DNA from: Streptomyces regalis | Lineage (GTDB): Bacteria > Actinomycetota > Actinomycetes > Streptomycetales > Streptomycetaceae | NCBI RefSeq assembly: GCF_001509475.1 | Contig: NZ_LLZG01000118.1 | Coordinates: 1 to 64,000 of the forward strand | Direction of reading: 5' to 3' | Length of the DNA: 64,000 bases | Shown: positions 32,613 through 41,313 of the stretch, piece by piece | Numbering within the stretch: position 1 is the first letter of the stretch | How the letters are laid out: each line of letters opens with the position of its first letter | Program-made: the position numbers and the translations under genes | The notes under the pieces: generated by a model | Seen by the model: the letters and a program-made list of their open reading frames with translations, nothing else | Database searches by the model: none | What the model was told of the DNA's origin: nothing

Positions 32613-33290
32613 GTGGGTGCGGGAGTTGTGTTCAGCGTGGAAGAGACGATCCCGGCCACCGAAGCCGCACAGATTCCGAAGCAGCGCGGCGAAACGCTGC
32701 TGGAGACCGCCGTTCGCTATGCCGAGGAGCGCCACTGGGACGTGTTCCCGGGGACCTGGTTGGAAGCCGTCGACGGCGCGCAGCTGTGCTCCTGCGGCGA
32801 CACCGCGTGCCCCGCGCCCGGCGCGCACGCCGCACGCCCCGACTGGGCGACGCAGGCGACGGGGAGCGCGACGGTCGCGCGACGGATGTGGCAGAAGCAG
32901 CCCAACGCGTCGATCCTGCTGCCCACGGGGCGGACCTTCGATGCGATTTCCGTCCCGGAGACCGCCGGGTTTCTCGCCCTTGCCCGTATGGAGCGGATGG
33001 AGTTGACGCTGGGGCCGGTGACGTTGACGCCGGATCGTCGGATGCACTTCTTCGTGTTGCCGGGTGCGTCGGTGAAGCTTCCTGAGCTGGTGCGCAAGCT
33101 GGGGTGGTCGGTCGGGTCGCTGGATCTGGTCGCGCTCGGGGAGGGGGCGTATGTCGCCGGGCCTCCTACCCGGTTCGGGTCTCGGGGGGCTGTGCAGTGG
33201 GCCTGCCGGCCTACGCCGGCGAATCGGTGGCTGCCGGATGCGGAGGAGTTGATCTCGCCGCTTGCGTATGCCTGCGGTAGGGATCGTTAA
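32613..33290 (+). CDS. bifunctional primase/polymerase-like domain protein, probably non-catalytic
   Basis: 225 residues. ETAVRYAEERHWDVFPGTWL and the Cys-rich segment CSCGDTACPAPGAHAARPDW match the N-terminal prim-pol fold found in plasmid and phage replication proteins. The usual metal-binding DxD after the glycine-rich strand reads FDAISVP here, so polymerase chemistry is doubtful. Stand-alone copies like this are common in Streptomyces chromosomes and may bind nucleic acid or nucleotide. GTGs at 32613, 32628 and 32637 are possible starts. Repeat copy 3 follows 34 bp after the stop. Confidence 0.8.
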   Translation: MGAGVVFSVEETIPATEAAQIPKQRGETLLETAVRYAEERHWDVFPGTWLEAVDGAQLCSCGDTACPAPGAHAARPDWATQATGSATVARRMWQKQPNASILLPTGRTFDAISVPETAGFLALARMERMELTLGPVTLTPDRRMHFFVLPGASVKLPELVRKLGWSVGSLDLVALGEGAYVAGPPTRFGSRGAVQWACRPTPANRWLPDAEELISPLAYACGRDR

Positions 33291-33324
33291 GAGCGCCTTC
33301 TCATCTGCCTGGTTGCTGATTGAC

Positions 33325-33400
33325 GGCGACTGCGGGTTGTTTGTGGCTTGTCGCGCCCACGCGGCGGAGCCGCATATTGAACACAGCCCCGCGCCCCTTA
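33325..33400. repeat. dispersed intergenic palindromic repeat, copy 3
   Basis: Reverse-orientation copy: GGCGACTGCGGG, then GCGGCGGAGCCGC (33361-33373) and CAGCCCCGCGCCCCTTA. It lies between two co-directional genes and ends 11 bp before the ABC ATPase start. Confidence 0.75.
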
Positions 33401-33410
33401 GGTTGGCTCC

Positions 33411-34181
33411 ATGACGTCGGCCGTTAGCGTGCGTGGGCTCTGGAAGCGGTTCGGGCAGCAAGTTGCCGTAGCCGGGATTGATCTGGAGTTGCCCGCGGGG
33501 AAGTTCATCGGGCTTGTCGGGCCTAATGGAGCGGGGAAGACCACGACCCTTTCCATGGTGACCGGGTTGCTGCGGCCCGATCAGGGGGCCGTCTCGGTCG
33601 TCGGGCATGACGTGTGGCGGGATCCCGTCGAGGTGAAGGCGCGGATCGGGGTGTTGCCGGAGGGGCTTCGGCTCTTCGAGCGGCTCTCCGGGCGGGAACT
33701 GCTCGCGTACTCGGGGCGATTGCGCGGGCTTCCCGGGGCCGAGGTCGACAAGCGGGCCACCCAGCTGCTCGACGTACTCGATCTGGCGGGGGCCCAGCAC
33801 AAGCTGGTCGTCGACTACTCGACCGGCATGCGCAAGAAGATCGGGCTCGCGGCAGCGCTCCTCCACAACCCCGAAGTGCTGTTCCTGGACGAGCCGTTCG
33901 AGGGCGTCGACCCCGTCTCCGCGCAGACCATCCGGGGCGTGCTGGAGCGCTACACCGCCTCCGGCGCGACCGTCGTCTTCTCCTCCCATGTCATGGAGCT
34001 CGTCGAGTCGTTGTGCGACTGGGTCGCCGTCATGGCCGCCGGCCGCATCCGTGCCCACGGCCCCCTGGCCGAGGTCCGTGGGGAGGCGGCCTCGTTGCAG
34101 CAGGCGTTCCTCGAACTCGTCGGCGCGAACGGCCGCGACGCCGTATCCGACCTCGACTGGCTGGGCGGCGGGGCCCGATGA
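33411..34181 (+). CDS. ABC transporter ATP-binding protein
   Basis: 256 residues. Walker A GPNGAGKTTT (about 38-47), a signature YSTGMRKKIGLAAAL with TGM in place of the usual SGG, Walker B VLFLDEPFEGVDP and H-loop SSHVMELVE. This is the ABC-2 exporter type. The permease gene overlaps the stop by ATGA, so the two form a membrane complex. The upstream repeat leaves little room for a promoter; the ribosome site is weak (GGTTGG). Confidence 0.9.
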   Translation: MTSAVSVRGLWKRFGQQVAVAGIDLELPAGKFIGLVGPNGAGKTTTLSMVTGLLRPDQGAVSVVGHDVWRDPVEVKARIGVLPEGLRLFERLSGRELLAYSGRLRGLPGAEVDKRATQLLDVLDLAGAQHKLVVDYSTGMRKKIGLAAALLHNPEVLFLDEPFEGVDPVSAQTIRGVLERYTASGATVVFSSHVMELVESLCDWVAVMAAGRIRAHGPLAEVRGEAASLQQAFLELVGANGRDAVSDLDWLGGGAR

Positions 34182-35770
34182 GCACCGACGTCACGGGAGT
34201 CGTCGTACGGCTGAAGCTGTCCCTGCTCCGCAACGGGCTGCGGCAGTCCGGTGGGCGCCGGGCCGCCTACGTCGCCTCGGCCGTCCTCGTCCTCCTCTTC
34301 GCCGCGCTGCAACTCCTCGGGCTGATCGCGCTGCGCGGCAACGCGCACGCCGACTCCGTGGTCGTCCTGCTCGTCGCGGTGCTCGCGCTCGGCTGGACCG
34401 TGATGCCGCTGTTCTTCCCCGGTGGGGACGAGACCCTGGACCCGACGCGGCTCGTGATGCTGCCGTTGCGACCCCGGCCCCTGGTGCGGGCACTGCTCGC
34501 GGCCTCGCTGGTGGGAATAGGGCCGCTGTTCACCCTGTGCCTCTTCACCGGTTCGGTGATCGCGGTCGCGCGGGGCGGAGTGGCGTACGTCGCCGGAGTC
34601 GTCGCCGTCGTCCTCGCCCTGTTGGTGTGCGTGGCGCTCGCGCGGGCCGTCGCCGCGGCCAACATCCGGCTGCTGACCAGCCGTAAGGGGCGCGATCTGG
34701 CGGTGCTGAGCGGGCTCGTCATCGCGATCGGGGCGCAGGTCGTGAACTTCGGGGTGCAGCGGCTGGGTTCGGCGGGGCTCGGCCAGCTCGACCCGGCTGC
34801 GGATGTGCTGCGGTGGGTGCCGCCGGCGTCCGCGATCGGGGCGGTGGAGTCGGTGAGTGCGGGAGCGTACGGCGTCGGTGTCCTCCAGCTCGCCTTGAGC
34901 GCGGGCGCGTTGGTGGCGCTGATCGCCGTGTGGTCACGGCATCTGACGCGGCTGATGACCTCGCCCGACGGCTCCACGCTCCAGGCGGTCACCAAGGCCG
35001 CCGTACGGGAACGGACCTCGACGGGCCTCGCCCGCCTCCTGCCGGCCGGCCGCACCGGCACCGTCATGGAGCGCAGCCTGCGCTACATCTGGCGCGACCC
35101 CAAGACCAAGGCGGCCTGGGTGACCTCGCTCGCCATCGGCCTGATCGTGCCGCTGTTCAACGCCCTGCAGGGCACCGGCTCGATCTACTTCGCCTGCTTC
35201 GCCGCCGGAATGCTCGGCATCCAGATGTACAACCAGTTCGGGCAGGACACGTCCGCGTTCTGGATGGTCGCGATGACGATCTCGTCCCCGCGGGACGCCT
35301 GCGTCGAGCTGCGCGGCCGGGCGCTGGCGCTGCTGCTGATCACCCTTCCCTACGCCACCCTCGTCACCGTCCTGACGACAGCGCTCCTCGGCGACTGGAG
35401 CGAGCTCCCCGAGGTGCTGGGCCTGTCCTTCGCCCTCCTCGGCGCGATGCTGGCGACGGGCGCCTGGACGTCGGCCCGCTTCCCGTACTCCATCCCTCAG
35501 GAGGGCTACAAGAACGTCGCTCCCGGTCAGGCGGGCCTGGCCTGGATCTCGGTCTTCGGCGGCATGATCGCGGCGGCCCTGCTGTGCGCGCCCGTGATCG
35601 CGGTGACGATCTGGCTGAACGTGAGCGAGGACGGGGAGGCATGGACCTGGCTGCTGCTGCCGGTGGGCGCGGGGTACGGGGCGACGGTCACGTGGCTGGG
35701 TCTCCGGCTGGCGGCTCCGCGCACGGCGGCCCGCCTACCGGAGATCCTTACGGCGGTGAGCAAGGGCTGA
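34178..35770 (+). CDS. ABC exporter permease
   Basis: 530 residues with about twelve hydrophobic segments, for example VASAVLVLLFAALQLLGLIA near residue 32 and LLLPVGAGYGATVTWLGLRL near the end. The ATG at 34178 overlaps the ATPase stop; the same frame is open further upstream but inside the ATPase gene. MPLFFPGGDETLDPTRLVML resembles multi-helix ABC-2 permeases of actinobacteria. The substrate is not evident. No signal peptide. Confidence 0.87.
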   Translation: MSTDVTGVVVRLKLSLLRNGLRQSGGRRAAYVASAVLVLLFAALQLLGLIALRGNAHADSVVVLLVAVLALGWTVMPLFFPGGDETLDPTRLVMLPLRPRPLVRALLAASLVGIGPLFTLCLFTGSVIAVARGGVAYVAGVVAVVLALLVCVALARAVAAANIRLLTSRKGRDLAVLSGLVIAIGAQVVNFGVQRLGSAGLGQLDPAADVLRWVPPASAIGAVESVSAGAYGVGVLQLALSAGALVALIAVWSRHLTRLMTSPDGSTLQAVTKAAVRERTSTGLARLLPAGRTGTVMERSLRYIWRDPKTKAAWVTSLAIGLIVPLFNALQGTGSIYFACFAAGMLGIQMYNQFGQDTSAFWMVAMTISSPRDACVELRGRALALLLITLPYATLVTVLTTALLGDWSELPEVLGLSFALLGAMLATGAWTSARFPYSIPQEGYKNVAPGQAGLAWISVFGGMIAAALLCAPVIAVTIWLNVSEDGEAWTWLLLPVGAGYGATVTWLGLRLAAPRTAARLPEILTAVSKG

Positions 35771-35813
35771 CGGTGGCCTCTTGGCGCGCAGTCCCTGCAA
35801 ATGCCGCTTTCTT

Positions 35814-35888
35814 GGGGGCGCGGGGCTGTATCGATGGGCGGGCTCCGCCGCGTGGGCGCGACCAGCCACAAACAACCCGCAGCCGCCA
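35814..35888. repeat. dispersed intergenic palindromic repeat, copy 4
   Basis: Forward copy: GGGGCGCGGGGCTGTATCG, core GGCTCCGCCGCGTGGGCGCG and tail AACCCGCAGCCGCC. It is placed between convergent genes and ends exactly one base before the stop codon of the hydrolase gene. Confidence 0.75.
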
Positions 35889-36791
35889 TCAATCAGAAGC
35901 CCCCGAGCTCATAGGGCGCCCTGCCTCACTCCGCACCGCCTCAAGAAACGGCTCGATCGCAGCGCGCCACCCCTCCGGCTGGTCGTAATGCACAAGGTGA
36001 CCCGCGTCGGCCACCTCCGCATACTCCCCCCGAGGCAACACCCGCACCATCTCCTGAGCCTCAGCCCGCCCGAGCTCCCCGTCCAGCCCGCGCACGACCA
36101 ACGCAGGGCACTGAACCTGCGCCAACTCCTCCCAGTGCGCGTCGAACACCCACGTCTCCCGGGACTTGAGCATCTGGTCCAGCTCGAAAACCGGCCGCCA
36201 CCCGTCCTCGCACTCGTGCATCACCTCGGCGTAGAACTCCCCGCGCGCAGGGTTCGGCCGCTCGACCCACGGGTCGTCCTCGCCGAACCACTTGCGTACG
36301 TCGGCGAGCGTGGCGAAGGGAACGGGCCAGGACTTGAACCAGTCCGCCCACTCCCGCTGCGAGGCCGAGCCGAGCGCGGAGGCCCGCATGTCGCAGATGA
36401 CCACGCCGCGCACCAGGTCGGGCCGCTTGGCGGCGAGCTGCCAGGCGGTCAGCGCGCCCATGGCGTGGCCGATGAGGACGGCCGGAGCGAGGCCGAGCTG
36501 TTCGAGGGCGGCCTCGGCGTCGTCGACGTACGCCTCGCGCGTGAAGGAGGCCTGCGTGTGCTTGTCGCTACGGCCGTGGCCGCGCTGGTCGAGGGCGACA
36601 GCGCGGTACCGCCCGGAGAGCCAGCGGGCGGTGGAGGCCCAGTGTGACGCGCGGCCCATCAGGCCGTGCAGTAACAGGACGCCGGGCGTGCGGTCGTGCT
36701 CCTTGGCGGGGTCGGTCTTGAGAGGGTCGCCGAACTCCCAGGCCGCGAGACGTACGCCGCCTGTACCGGTCACGTCGATGCGTCGCGCCAT
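35889..36791 (-). CDS. alpha/beta hydrolase-fold protein lacking the nucleophile
   Basis: 300 residues. LLLHGLMGRASHW is the oxyanion loop and ALDQRGHGRSD the usual strand-4 motif, and VADAGHLVHYDQPEGW carries the catalytic His. At the nucleophile elbow the sequence is LIGHAMGALTAW: the expected Ser (G-x-S-x-G) is Ala. Ordinary serine-hydrolase chemistry is therefore unlikely, and the protein may bind a ligand or use another mechanism. The ATG at 36791 is preceded by AGGACC. The open frame upstream to 37046 is a low-complexity Arg/Gln-rich stretch. It is convergent with the ABC permease. Confidence 0.85.
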   Translation of the reverse strand: MARRIDVTGTGGVRLAAWEFGDPLKTDPAKEHDRTPGVLLLHGLMGRASHWASTARWLSGRYRAVALDQRGHGRSDKHTQASFTREAYVDDAEAALEQLGLAPAVLIGHAMGALTAWQLAAKRPDLVRGVVICDMRASALGSASQREWADWFKSWPVPFATLADVRKWFGEDDPWVERPNPARGEFYAEVMHECEDGWRPVFELDQMLKSRETWVFDAHWEELAQVQCPALVVRGLDGELGRAEAQEMVRVLPRGEYAEVADAGHLVHYDQPEGWRAAIEPFLEAVRSEAGRPMSSGASD

Positions 36792-37511
36792 TGGTCCTGG
36801 CACCCCCCTAGCTCCGCTCGGACCGCTCGCTCCCGCTCGAGCCGGCCGATCCTGTGAACCGCGTCCTGCTTGCCGTGCCTGCTGTGCCTGCCGTATCTGC
36901 CGTATCCGGCGTCGTTCACGCGAACACCGCGGGCCACCCTCGCCGCACGCAGCGTAGACGCCCTCGCACGCGATGTGCATGTCCTGTGTGTCCGACGTGA
37001 TCTTATGCGCACATCCATGAAGCGCACGTTCCGCGTGACCCGTCACCCGACCATCCGCAGACTATCGAACCTTTATTCGAGAATGCGGTCTCTGCGGGCA
37101 ACACCCCTCATTCGAGTGACCCCCCGCAAGGATTGATCGCCATCGCCGAGGGGAGACCTTCACCGGGAGGCGGACCGCTCGGGGAAAACGGTCCGAGGGG
37201 AATGACCCTGGGAGCTCGGGGCTCCGGGTCAGCACAGGGGAGGACAGGCCCCGGCGCCATACGGCGCCGGGGCCCTCTCCACGGTCACGGCACATCCTCC
37301 CGCCCCCTCCCCGGCCGGACGCATCGCTGTCCGTCACGGCCAAGAGCCTTCAGGCCATATGCCTCACGACAGCCTGGCACGCGAAACGGCCGAGCGCTGC
37401 GATTCAGCGCACTGAATCTTGGAATCGCCGAGATCGACAGATCGCCACAACTCCCGCTCCTGCACCGGGAGTTACACGGGTGAGAATCCGAAGGCGACGG
37501 GTGCCGTCGGC
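36792..37511. other. long intergenic region with structured RNA candidate
   Basis: 720 bp between the hydrolase start and the end of dmdR1. Near 36865-36915 lies a degenerate microsatellite of GCCGTGCCT/GCCGTATCT type. 37168-37278 holds three hairpins in a row (see separate entry). No protein gene is supported. Confidence 0.5.
37168..37278. ncRNA. candidate structured small RNA or leader
   Basis: Three consecutive inverted repeats: CGGACCG...CGGTCCG (from about 37172), GACCCtGGGAGC...GGCTCCgGGTC (about 37205-37231), and a perfect 12-bp stem GGCCCCGGCGCC with loop ATAC (about 37245-37275). The last looks like a terminator but lacks a T-run. No co-directional gene follows closely on the plus strand. 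Strand and expression are unknown. It does not match any riboswitch I can recall. Confidence 0.4.
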
Positions 37512-38204
37512 TCAGCGCTTCGCGACGAAAACATGGGAGGCGACGTCCGCCTCCAGCTCGGCCGCCTCACCGCCGCTGCCCACCAGAACACCGCCCGCCG
37601 ACTCGGTCACGCTCACCACCGAGCCGGGCTGCACGCCCGCCCGGCGCAGCGTGTACATCAGCTGCGCGTCGGTCTGGATCGGCTCGCCGATACGGCGCAC
37701 GACGACCGTCTTGCCCTCGACGCCCGGGTCGAGGTCGGCCAGCGAGACCATGCCCTCGTCCAGGAACGGATCGGCGCCGTCCTTCTCGCCGAGCTCCTCC
37801 AGGCCGGGGATGGGGTTGCCGTACGGCGACTCGGTCGGGTGCCGCAACAGCTCCAGCACCCGCCGCTCCACGGCCTCACTCATCACGTGCTCCCAGCGAC
37901 ACGCCTCGGCGTGCACCTGCTCCCACTCCAGCCCGATCACGTCGACGAGCAGGCACTCGGCGAGGCGGTGCTTGCGCATGACACGGGTGGCCAGCCGCCG
38001 CCCCTCGTCCGTGAGCTCCAGATGCCGGTCGGTCGCCACGGACACCAGCCCGTCACGCTCCATCCGCGCCACCGTCTGGCTGACGGTCGGCCCGCTCTGG
38101 TCCAGCCGCTCGGCGATCCGGGCGCGCATGGGGACCACACCTTCCTCCTCCAGCTCGAGGATGGTGCGGAGATACATCTCCGTGGTGTCGATCAGTCCGG
38201 ACAT
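37512..38204 (-). CDS. dmdR1: DmdR1/IdeR/DtxR-type iron-dependent repressor
   Basis: 230 residues. An N-terminal winged helix (DTTEMYLRTILELEEEGVVP; IAERLDQSGPTVSQTVARME) is followed by a metal-binding/dimerisation domain (HRLAECLLVDVIGLEWEQVH; CRWEHVMSEAVERRVLELL) and a C-terminal SH3-like domain from about residue 150. With Fe2+ it binds iron boxes and represses siderophore and iron-uptake genes. Length and sequence match the main iron regulator of S. coelicolor, DmdR1 (SCO4394), and the neighbouring SIS gene fits that location. Two direct repeats CGATTAGCTC (38214-38223, 38227-38236) lie just before its start. The antisense strand is open through the gene, as in the described dmdR1/adm pair. 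Confidence 0.9.
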   Translation of the reverse strand: MSGLIDTTEMYLRTILELEEEGVVPMRARIAERLDQSGPTVSQTVARMERDGLVSVATDRHLELTDEGRRLATRVMRKHRLAECLLVDVIGLEWEQVHAEACRWEHVMSEAVERRVLELLRHPTESPYGNPIPGLEELGEKDGADPFLDEGMVSLADLDPGVEGKTVVVRRIGEPIQTDAQLMYTLRRAGVQPGSVVSVTESAGGVLVGSGGEAAELEADVASHVFVAKR

Positions 38205-38504
38205 ACGTGCCCCTCGATTAGCTCTGCGATTAGCTCAGCCGGAAGCGAGACAGCTCCACGGCGCGTGCGCTGGCCCTGCACTCAATTCTGCCGGATACCA
38301 CGGACAACCGTGCCGCGCCGTGGAAACCACGGGGGTTACACGGGGTTATATGGCCGCACCCCCGCCTACAGCGGCACGGGGACGTGGCGCGGCCCCGACC
38401 CACCCATCGACCGTATTGACACCGCACTGGTCCAGACCGCACGGTGATCCGCGACACACTCCACGCGACCACCCGACCCGACCGCCACCCCCGGAGGGCC
38501 CCGC

Positions 38505-39260
38505 ATGAGCGACAGCAAGCCGGCCGACCAGTTCTTCGACGCCGCGATCGGCCTGCTCCAGCGGGTCCGTGACGAGGAGGCCGAGAGCATCGAGGCAGCC
38601 GGCACCCTGCTCGCCGACACCGTCACCGCCGACGGCCGGCTCTTCGCCTTCGGCGCGGGGCACTCCTCCCTCGCCGCCCAGGACATCGTCTACCGCGCGG
38701 GCGGCCTCGCCCTGATGAACCTGCTCACGGTCCCCGGCGTCGTAGGCGTCGATGTCATGCCCGCCACCCTCGGCTCCGCACTGGAACGCGTGGACGGCCT
38801 CGCAAGCGCCGTCCTGGACAGCTCACCCCTCCGCGACGGCGACGCCCTCGTGATCATCTCCCTGTCCGGCCGCAACGCCCTCCCCGTCGAGATGGCCATG
38901 CACGCCCGCGCCCTGTGCGTCAGGGTCATCGGCGTGACCTCAGTGGCGTACGCCTCGGAGACGAAGTCCCGCCACGTCTCCGGCACCTACCTCAAGGACC
39001 ACTGCGACATCGTCCTCGACTCGAAGATCGCGACCGGCGACGCGGAACTCACCCTCGACACGATCCCGGCCCCCTTCGCCCCCGCCTCCACGGTCGTCAC
39101 CAGTGCGCTCCTCCAGGCCGTCATGGCCACCGCAGCCGCCACCCTGGCCGCCCGCGGCATCGAGCCCCCGCTCCTGCGTTCCGGCAACGTGGACGGCGGC
39201 CTCGACTGGAACAGCCGAGTGTTCGAGAAGTACGGCGACCGGATCTTCTACCGGCACTGA
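38505..39260 (+). CDS. SIS-domain sugar isomerase-like protein
   Basis: 251 residues. The SIS fold spans GRLFAFGAGHSSLAAQDIVY and ALVIISLSGRNALPVEMAMH, the phosphosugar-binding Ser/Gly loops. Related proteins isomerise or sense phosphosugars; this subgroup (UPF0309-like) is uncharacterised. The ATG at 38505 lies about 10 bp after CCGGAGGG. It is divergent from dmdR1 and convergent, with only 10 bp between, with the PAS gene. Why it neighbours the iron regulator is unknown. Confidence 0.85.
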   Translation: MSDSKPADQFFDAAIGLLQRVRDEEAESIEAAGTLLADTVTADGRLFAFGAGHSSLAAQDIVYRAGGLALMNLLTVPGVVGVDVMPATLGSALERVDGLASAVLDSSPLRDGDALVIISLSGRNALPVEMAMHARALCVRVIGVTSVAYASETKSRHVSGTYLKDHCDIVLDSKIATGDAELTLDTIPAPFAPASTVVTSALLQAVMATAAATLAARGIEPPLLRSGNVDGGLDWNSRVFEKYGDRIFYRH

Positions 39261-39270
39261 CGCGGCATCG

Positions 39271-40719
39271 CTACTGCAAGCCCTCCACGTCCAGAGCCGC
39301 AGCCAGATCCAACGCGGAGGCGATCCGCACCGCCACACCCTCCGCATACACCGCATCGGCCCGCTCGAACGCATTCCGCCCGGCGCCCCGCAGAAACGTC
39401 ACGACCCCCCACGTCCGCCCCCGGCTCCGCAACACCGCACACAGCGCGTGCACCGCATCAGCCGGCCACTGCCGGCCCACCGCCCACTCACGCGCCTGCT
39501 CCGCCGACACCTCACCCGCATCGGCCCGCACGGACCCCGCCCGCGCCACACACCGCAACGCCGGATGCCCCTCCGCGTACCGCACCGGCAACCCGGCCTC
39601 CCCACCGAGCAGACTCGGCCCCGGCGCACCGGAGGGCGTCACCGCGATCCGAACCAGCCGCACCGGCCCCGCCGTATCCGCGTCCATGACCGCCCCACCC
39701 GCGACCCGGTCGATCAGCGCGTGATCGGCGAACCCGGCCAGCGCGAAGTCCAGATGAACGGCCGCCGCCTCCACAGGGTCCTCGCACTCCGCGGCGGCCC
39801 GAGCGGCACGGTGCAGCTGATTCGTCCGGAACCGCAGCTGCGCCGCCTCCTGCTCCGCCTGCTTGCCCTCGGTCACGTCCTGGAAGAGCCAGCCCACCCC
39901 CAACGGCACCGGCTCCTCCGCGAGCGGCGAGGCCAGCCGCACGAAGCCACACCGCCAGCAACGACGACGCTCACCCTCCGGCGTGCGCACACTCACCCAG
40001 ATCTCGGCGGGCGCCGGCGGCGCACCCTCCGCCAGCACATGCGTGAGCGCGCTCTCCACCTCCTCGACCCCCTGGGCGAGCAACTCCCCGAGCGGCCGCC
40101 CGAGCACGGACGTACGCCCGATACCCAGCGCCCGAGCCGCATGCGCGTTGACGACAGCGGGCCGCAGATCGGCGTCGACGAGCACCACACCCCACGACGC
40201 GTCCTCGAACAACGCCTCGCTCAACGCGATCGACCGCTCGAGATCGATCTGCGCGTGCACCTCACTGAAGGCGCAGTACAACCCGGCGGGCTTTCCGTCC
40301 GGCCCCCGCACGGCCGCCGACTGCGTCCGTACGAGCACCCGCCCGCCGTCCTTGGTCAGCAGGGCGAACTCGTGCACCTGACGCCCGGGAGACTGCATGG
40401 CGGACATCAGCCGCCCCTCGACCTCCTCGGCATCGGCCTCGCGCACGGCCCACCCGGCAAATCCGTGCCGCCCCACGGCCTCGGCCGCACTCCACCCCAG
40501 GATCCGCTCCGCCTCACGGTTCCAATGGGTGACGACCCCGTCCGCATCGAAGGCGCACAGAGCCGCGTCCATCCCGTCCAGCAGCGCGGCCAGCAGATCG
40601 GACCCGCCTGCCGAACCCTCCGAACCACCCGAACTGCCCGACGAACCCTCCGGACCGTCCCGCTCGGGTTCATCCGGGCCCAGCTCGTCGGTGGTCCCAC
40701 TACGCCGGGAAGCACTCAC
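39271..40719 (-). CDS. PAS/GAF-domain sensory protein without output domain
   Basis: 482 residues. After a Ser/Gly/Glu-rich N-terminus come a PAS domain (ALCAFDADGVVTHWNREAER; LGWSAAEAVGRHGF), a PAC-like segment (ALLTKDGGRVLVRTQSAAVR), a second PAS domain (GVVLVDADLRPAVVNAHAAR) and a C-terminal GAF-like domain (RAARAAAECEDPVEAAAVHL). No histidine kinase, GGDEF or PP2C domain follows, so output must come from a partner. The GTG at 40719 after GGGGG is used. Confidence 0.82.
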   Translation of the reverse strand: MSASRRSGTTDELGPDEPERDGPEGSSGSSGGSEGSAGGSDLLAALLDGMDAALCAFDADGVVTHWNREAERILGWSAAEAVGRHGFAGWAVREADAEEVEGRLMSAMQSPGRQVHEFALLTKDGGRVLVRTQSAAVRGPDGKPAGLYCAFSEVHAQIDLERSIALSEALFEDASWGVVLVDADLRPAVVNAHAARALGIGRTSVLGRPLGELLAQGVEEVESALTHVLAEGAPPAPAEIWVSVRTPEGERRRCWRCGFVRLASPLAEEPVPLGVGWLFQDVTEGKQAEQEAAQLRFRTNQLHRAARAAAECEDPVEAAAVHLDFALAGFADHALIDRVAGGAVMDADTAGPVRLVRIAVTPSGAPGPSLLGGEAGLPVRYAEGHPALRCVARAGSVRADAGEVSAEQAREWAVGRQWPADAVHALCAVLRSRGRTWGVVTFLRGAGRNAFERADAVYAEGVAVRIASALDLAAALDVEGLQ

Positions 40720-40845
40720 CTGGACCCCCTGCCAAGCTGCGTCCGCACGTACGACGCGTCGGTTCGCTCACTTGCAATCATCTAACTCGAACGTGATGCA
40801 GCACACACCGTGTTCCCCAAGATTGAAGGAATCGTTGTACGAGCC

Positions 40846-40864
40846 GGCACGAGCCGTTCGTGCC
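40846..40864 (-). terminator. hairpin at the end of the GNAT gene
   Basis: Perfect 7-bp stem GGCACGA/TCGTGCC with a 5-base loop, overlapping the first base after the stop codon of the acetyltransferase gene. A moderate intrinsic-terminator candidate without a strong T-run. Confidence 0.5.
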
Positions 40865-41313
40865 TACTCCAGCCGCAGGTCGAGCCATTCATCGGTCTCG
40901 CCGTCCAGCACATACCGATCGATCTCCACGAACCCACGCGCCCCGGCAAACCGCAGCCCCTCCTCATTGACGGCCAGCACACAGGTCTCGATCGCCCTGG
41001 CGCCCAGCACACGCGCGTGGGCGAGCCCGTCCTCGTACAGCTTCGTGCCGTACCCGCGCCGCCGGTACTCGGGCAGCACGCGCGCGATGACCGTCGCCAC
41101 CGCGTCCTCACCCTCCGGCGGCCGTACGGTCGAACAGCCGACGAGGACGTCACCGACGTACGCGTTCCGCAGGCGGTACCGGCCGCTGCGCTCCCGCACC
41201 TCGTCGAGATCCATGGCCGCGGGCGGAACGATCACGTTGTGCACGTGCCGCCACTCCTGAAGCATGACCTCGCCGTCGACCGGCGCGATGCGAAGTCCGG
41301 GACGGTCAGACAC
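40864..41313 (-). CDS. GNAT-family N-acetyltransferase
   Basis: 149 residues. Acetyl-CoA-binding motif A is ARVLPEYRRRGYGTKLYEDG (the RRGYGT pyrophosphate loop), followed by VLAVNEEGLRFAGARGFVEI. It would acetylate an unknown amine. The GTG at 41313 follows GGGGGAG and overlaps the ridA-like gene by 8 bp, indicating coupling. Longer starts upstream run into the neighbour. Confidence 0.85.
   Translation of the reverse strand: MSDRPGLRIAPVDGEVMLQEWRHVHNVIVPPAAMDLDEVRERSGRYRLRNAYVGDVLVGCSTVRPPEGEDAVATVIARVLPEYRRRGYGTKLYEDGLAHARVLGARAIETCVLAVNEEGLRFAGARGFVEIDRYVLDGETDEWLDLRLE

Noticed and set aside
33397..33409. Iron-box half (TTAGGTTGGCTCC) before the ABC ATPase
   Set aside because: TTAGG comes from the end of the dispersed repeat and the second half of the 19-bp box is missing.
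37140..37280. Known riboswitch (c-di-AMP ydaO type) before a cell-wall gene
   Set aside because: The conserved ydaO core sequences are not visible and no suitable gene follows.
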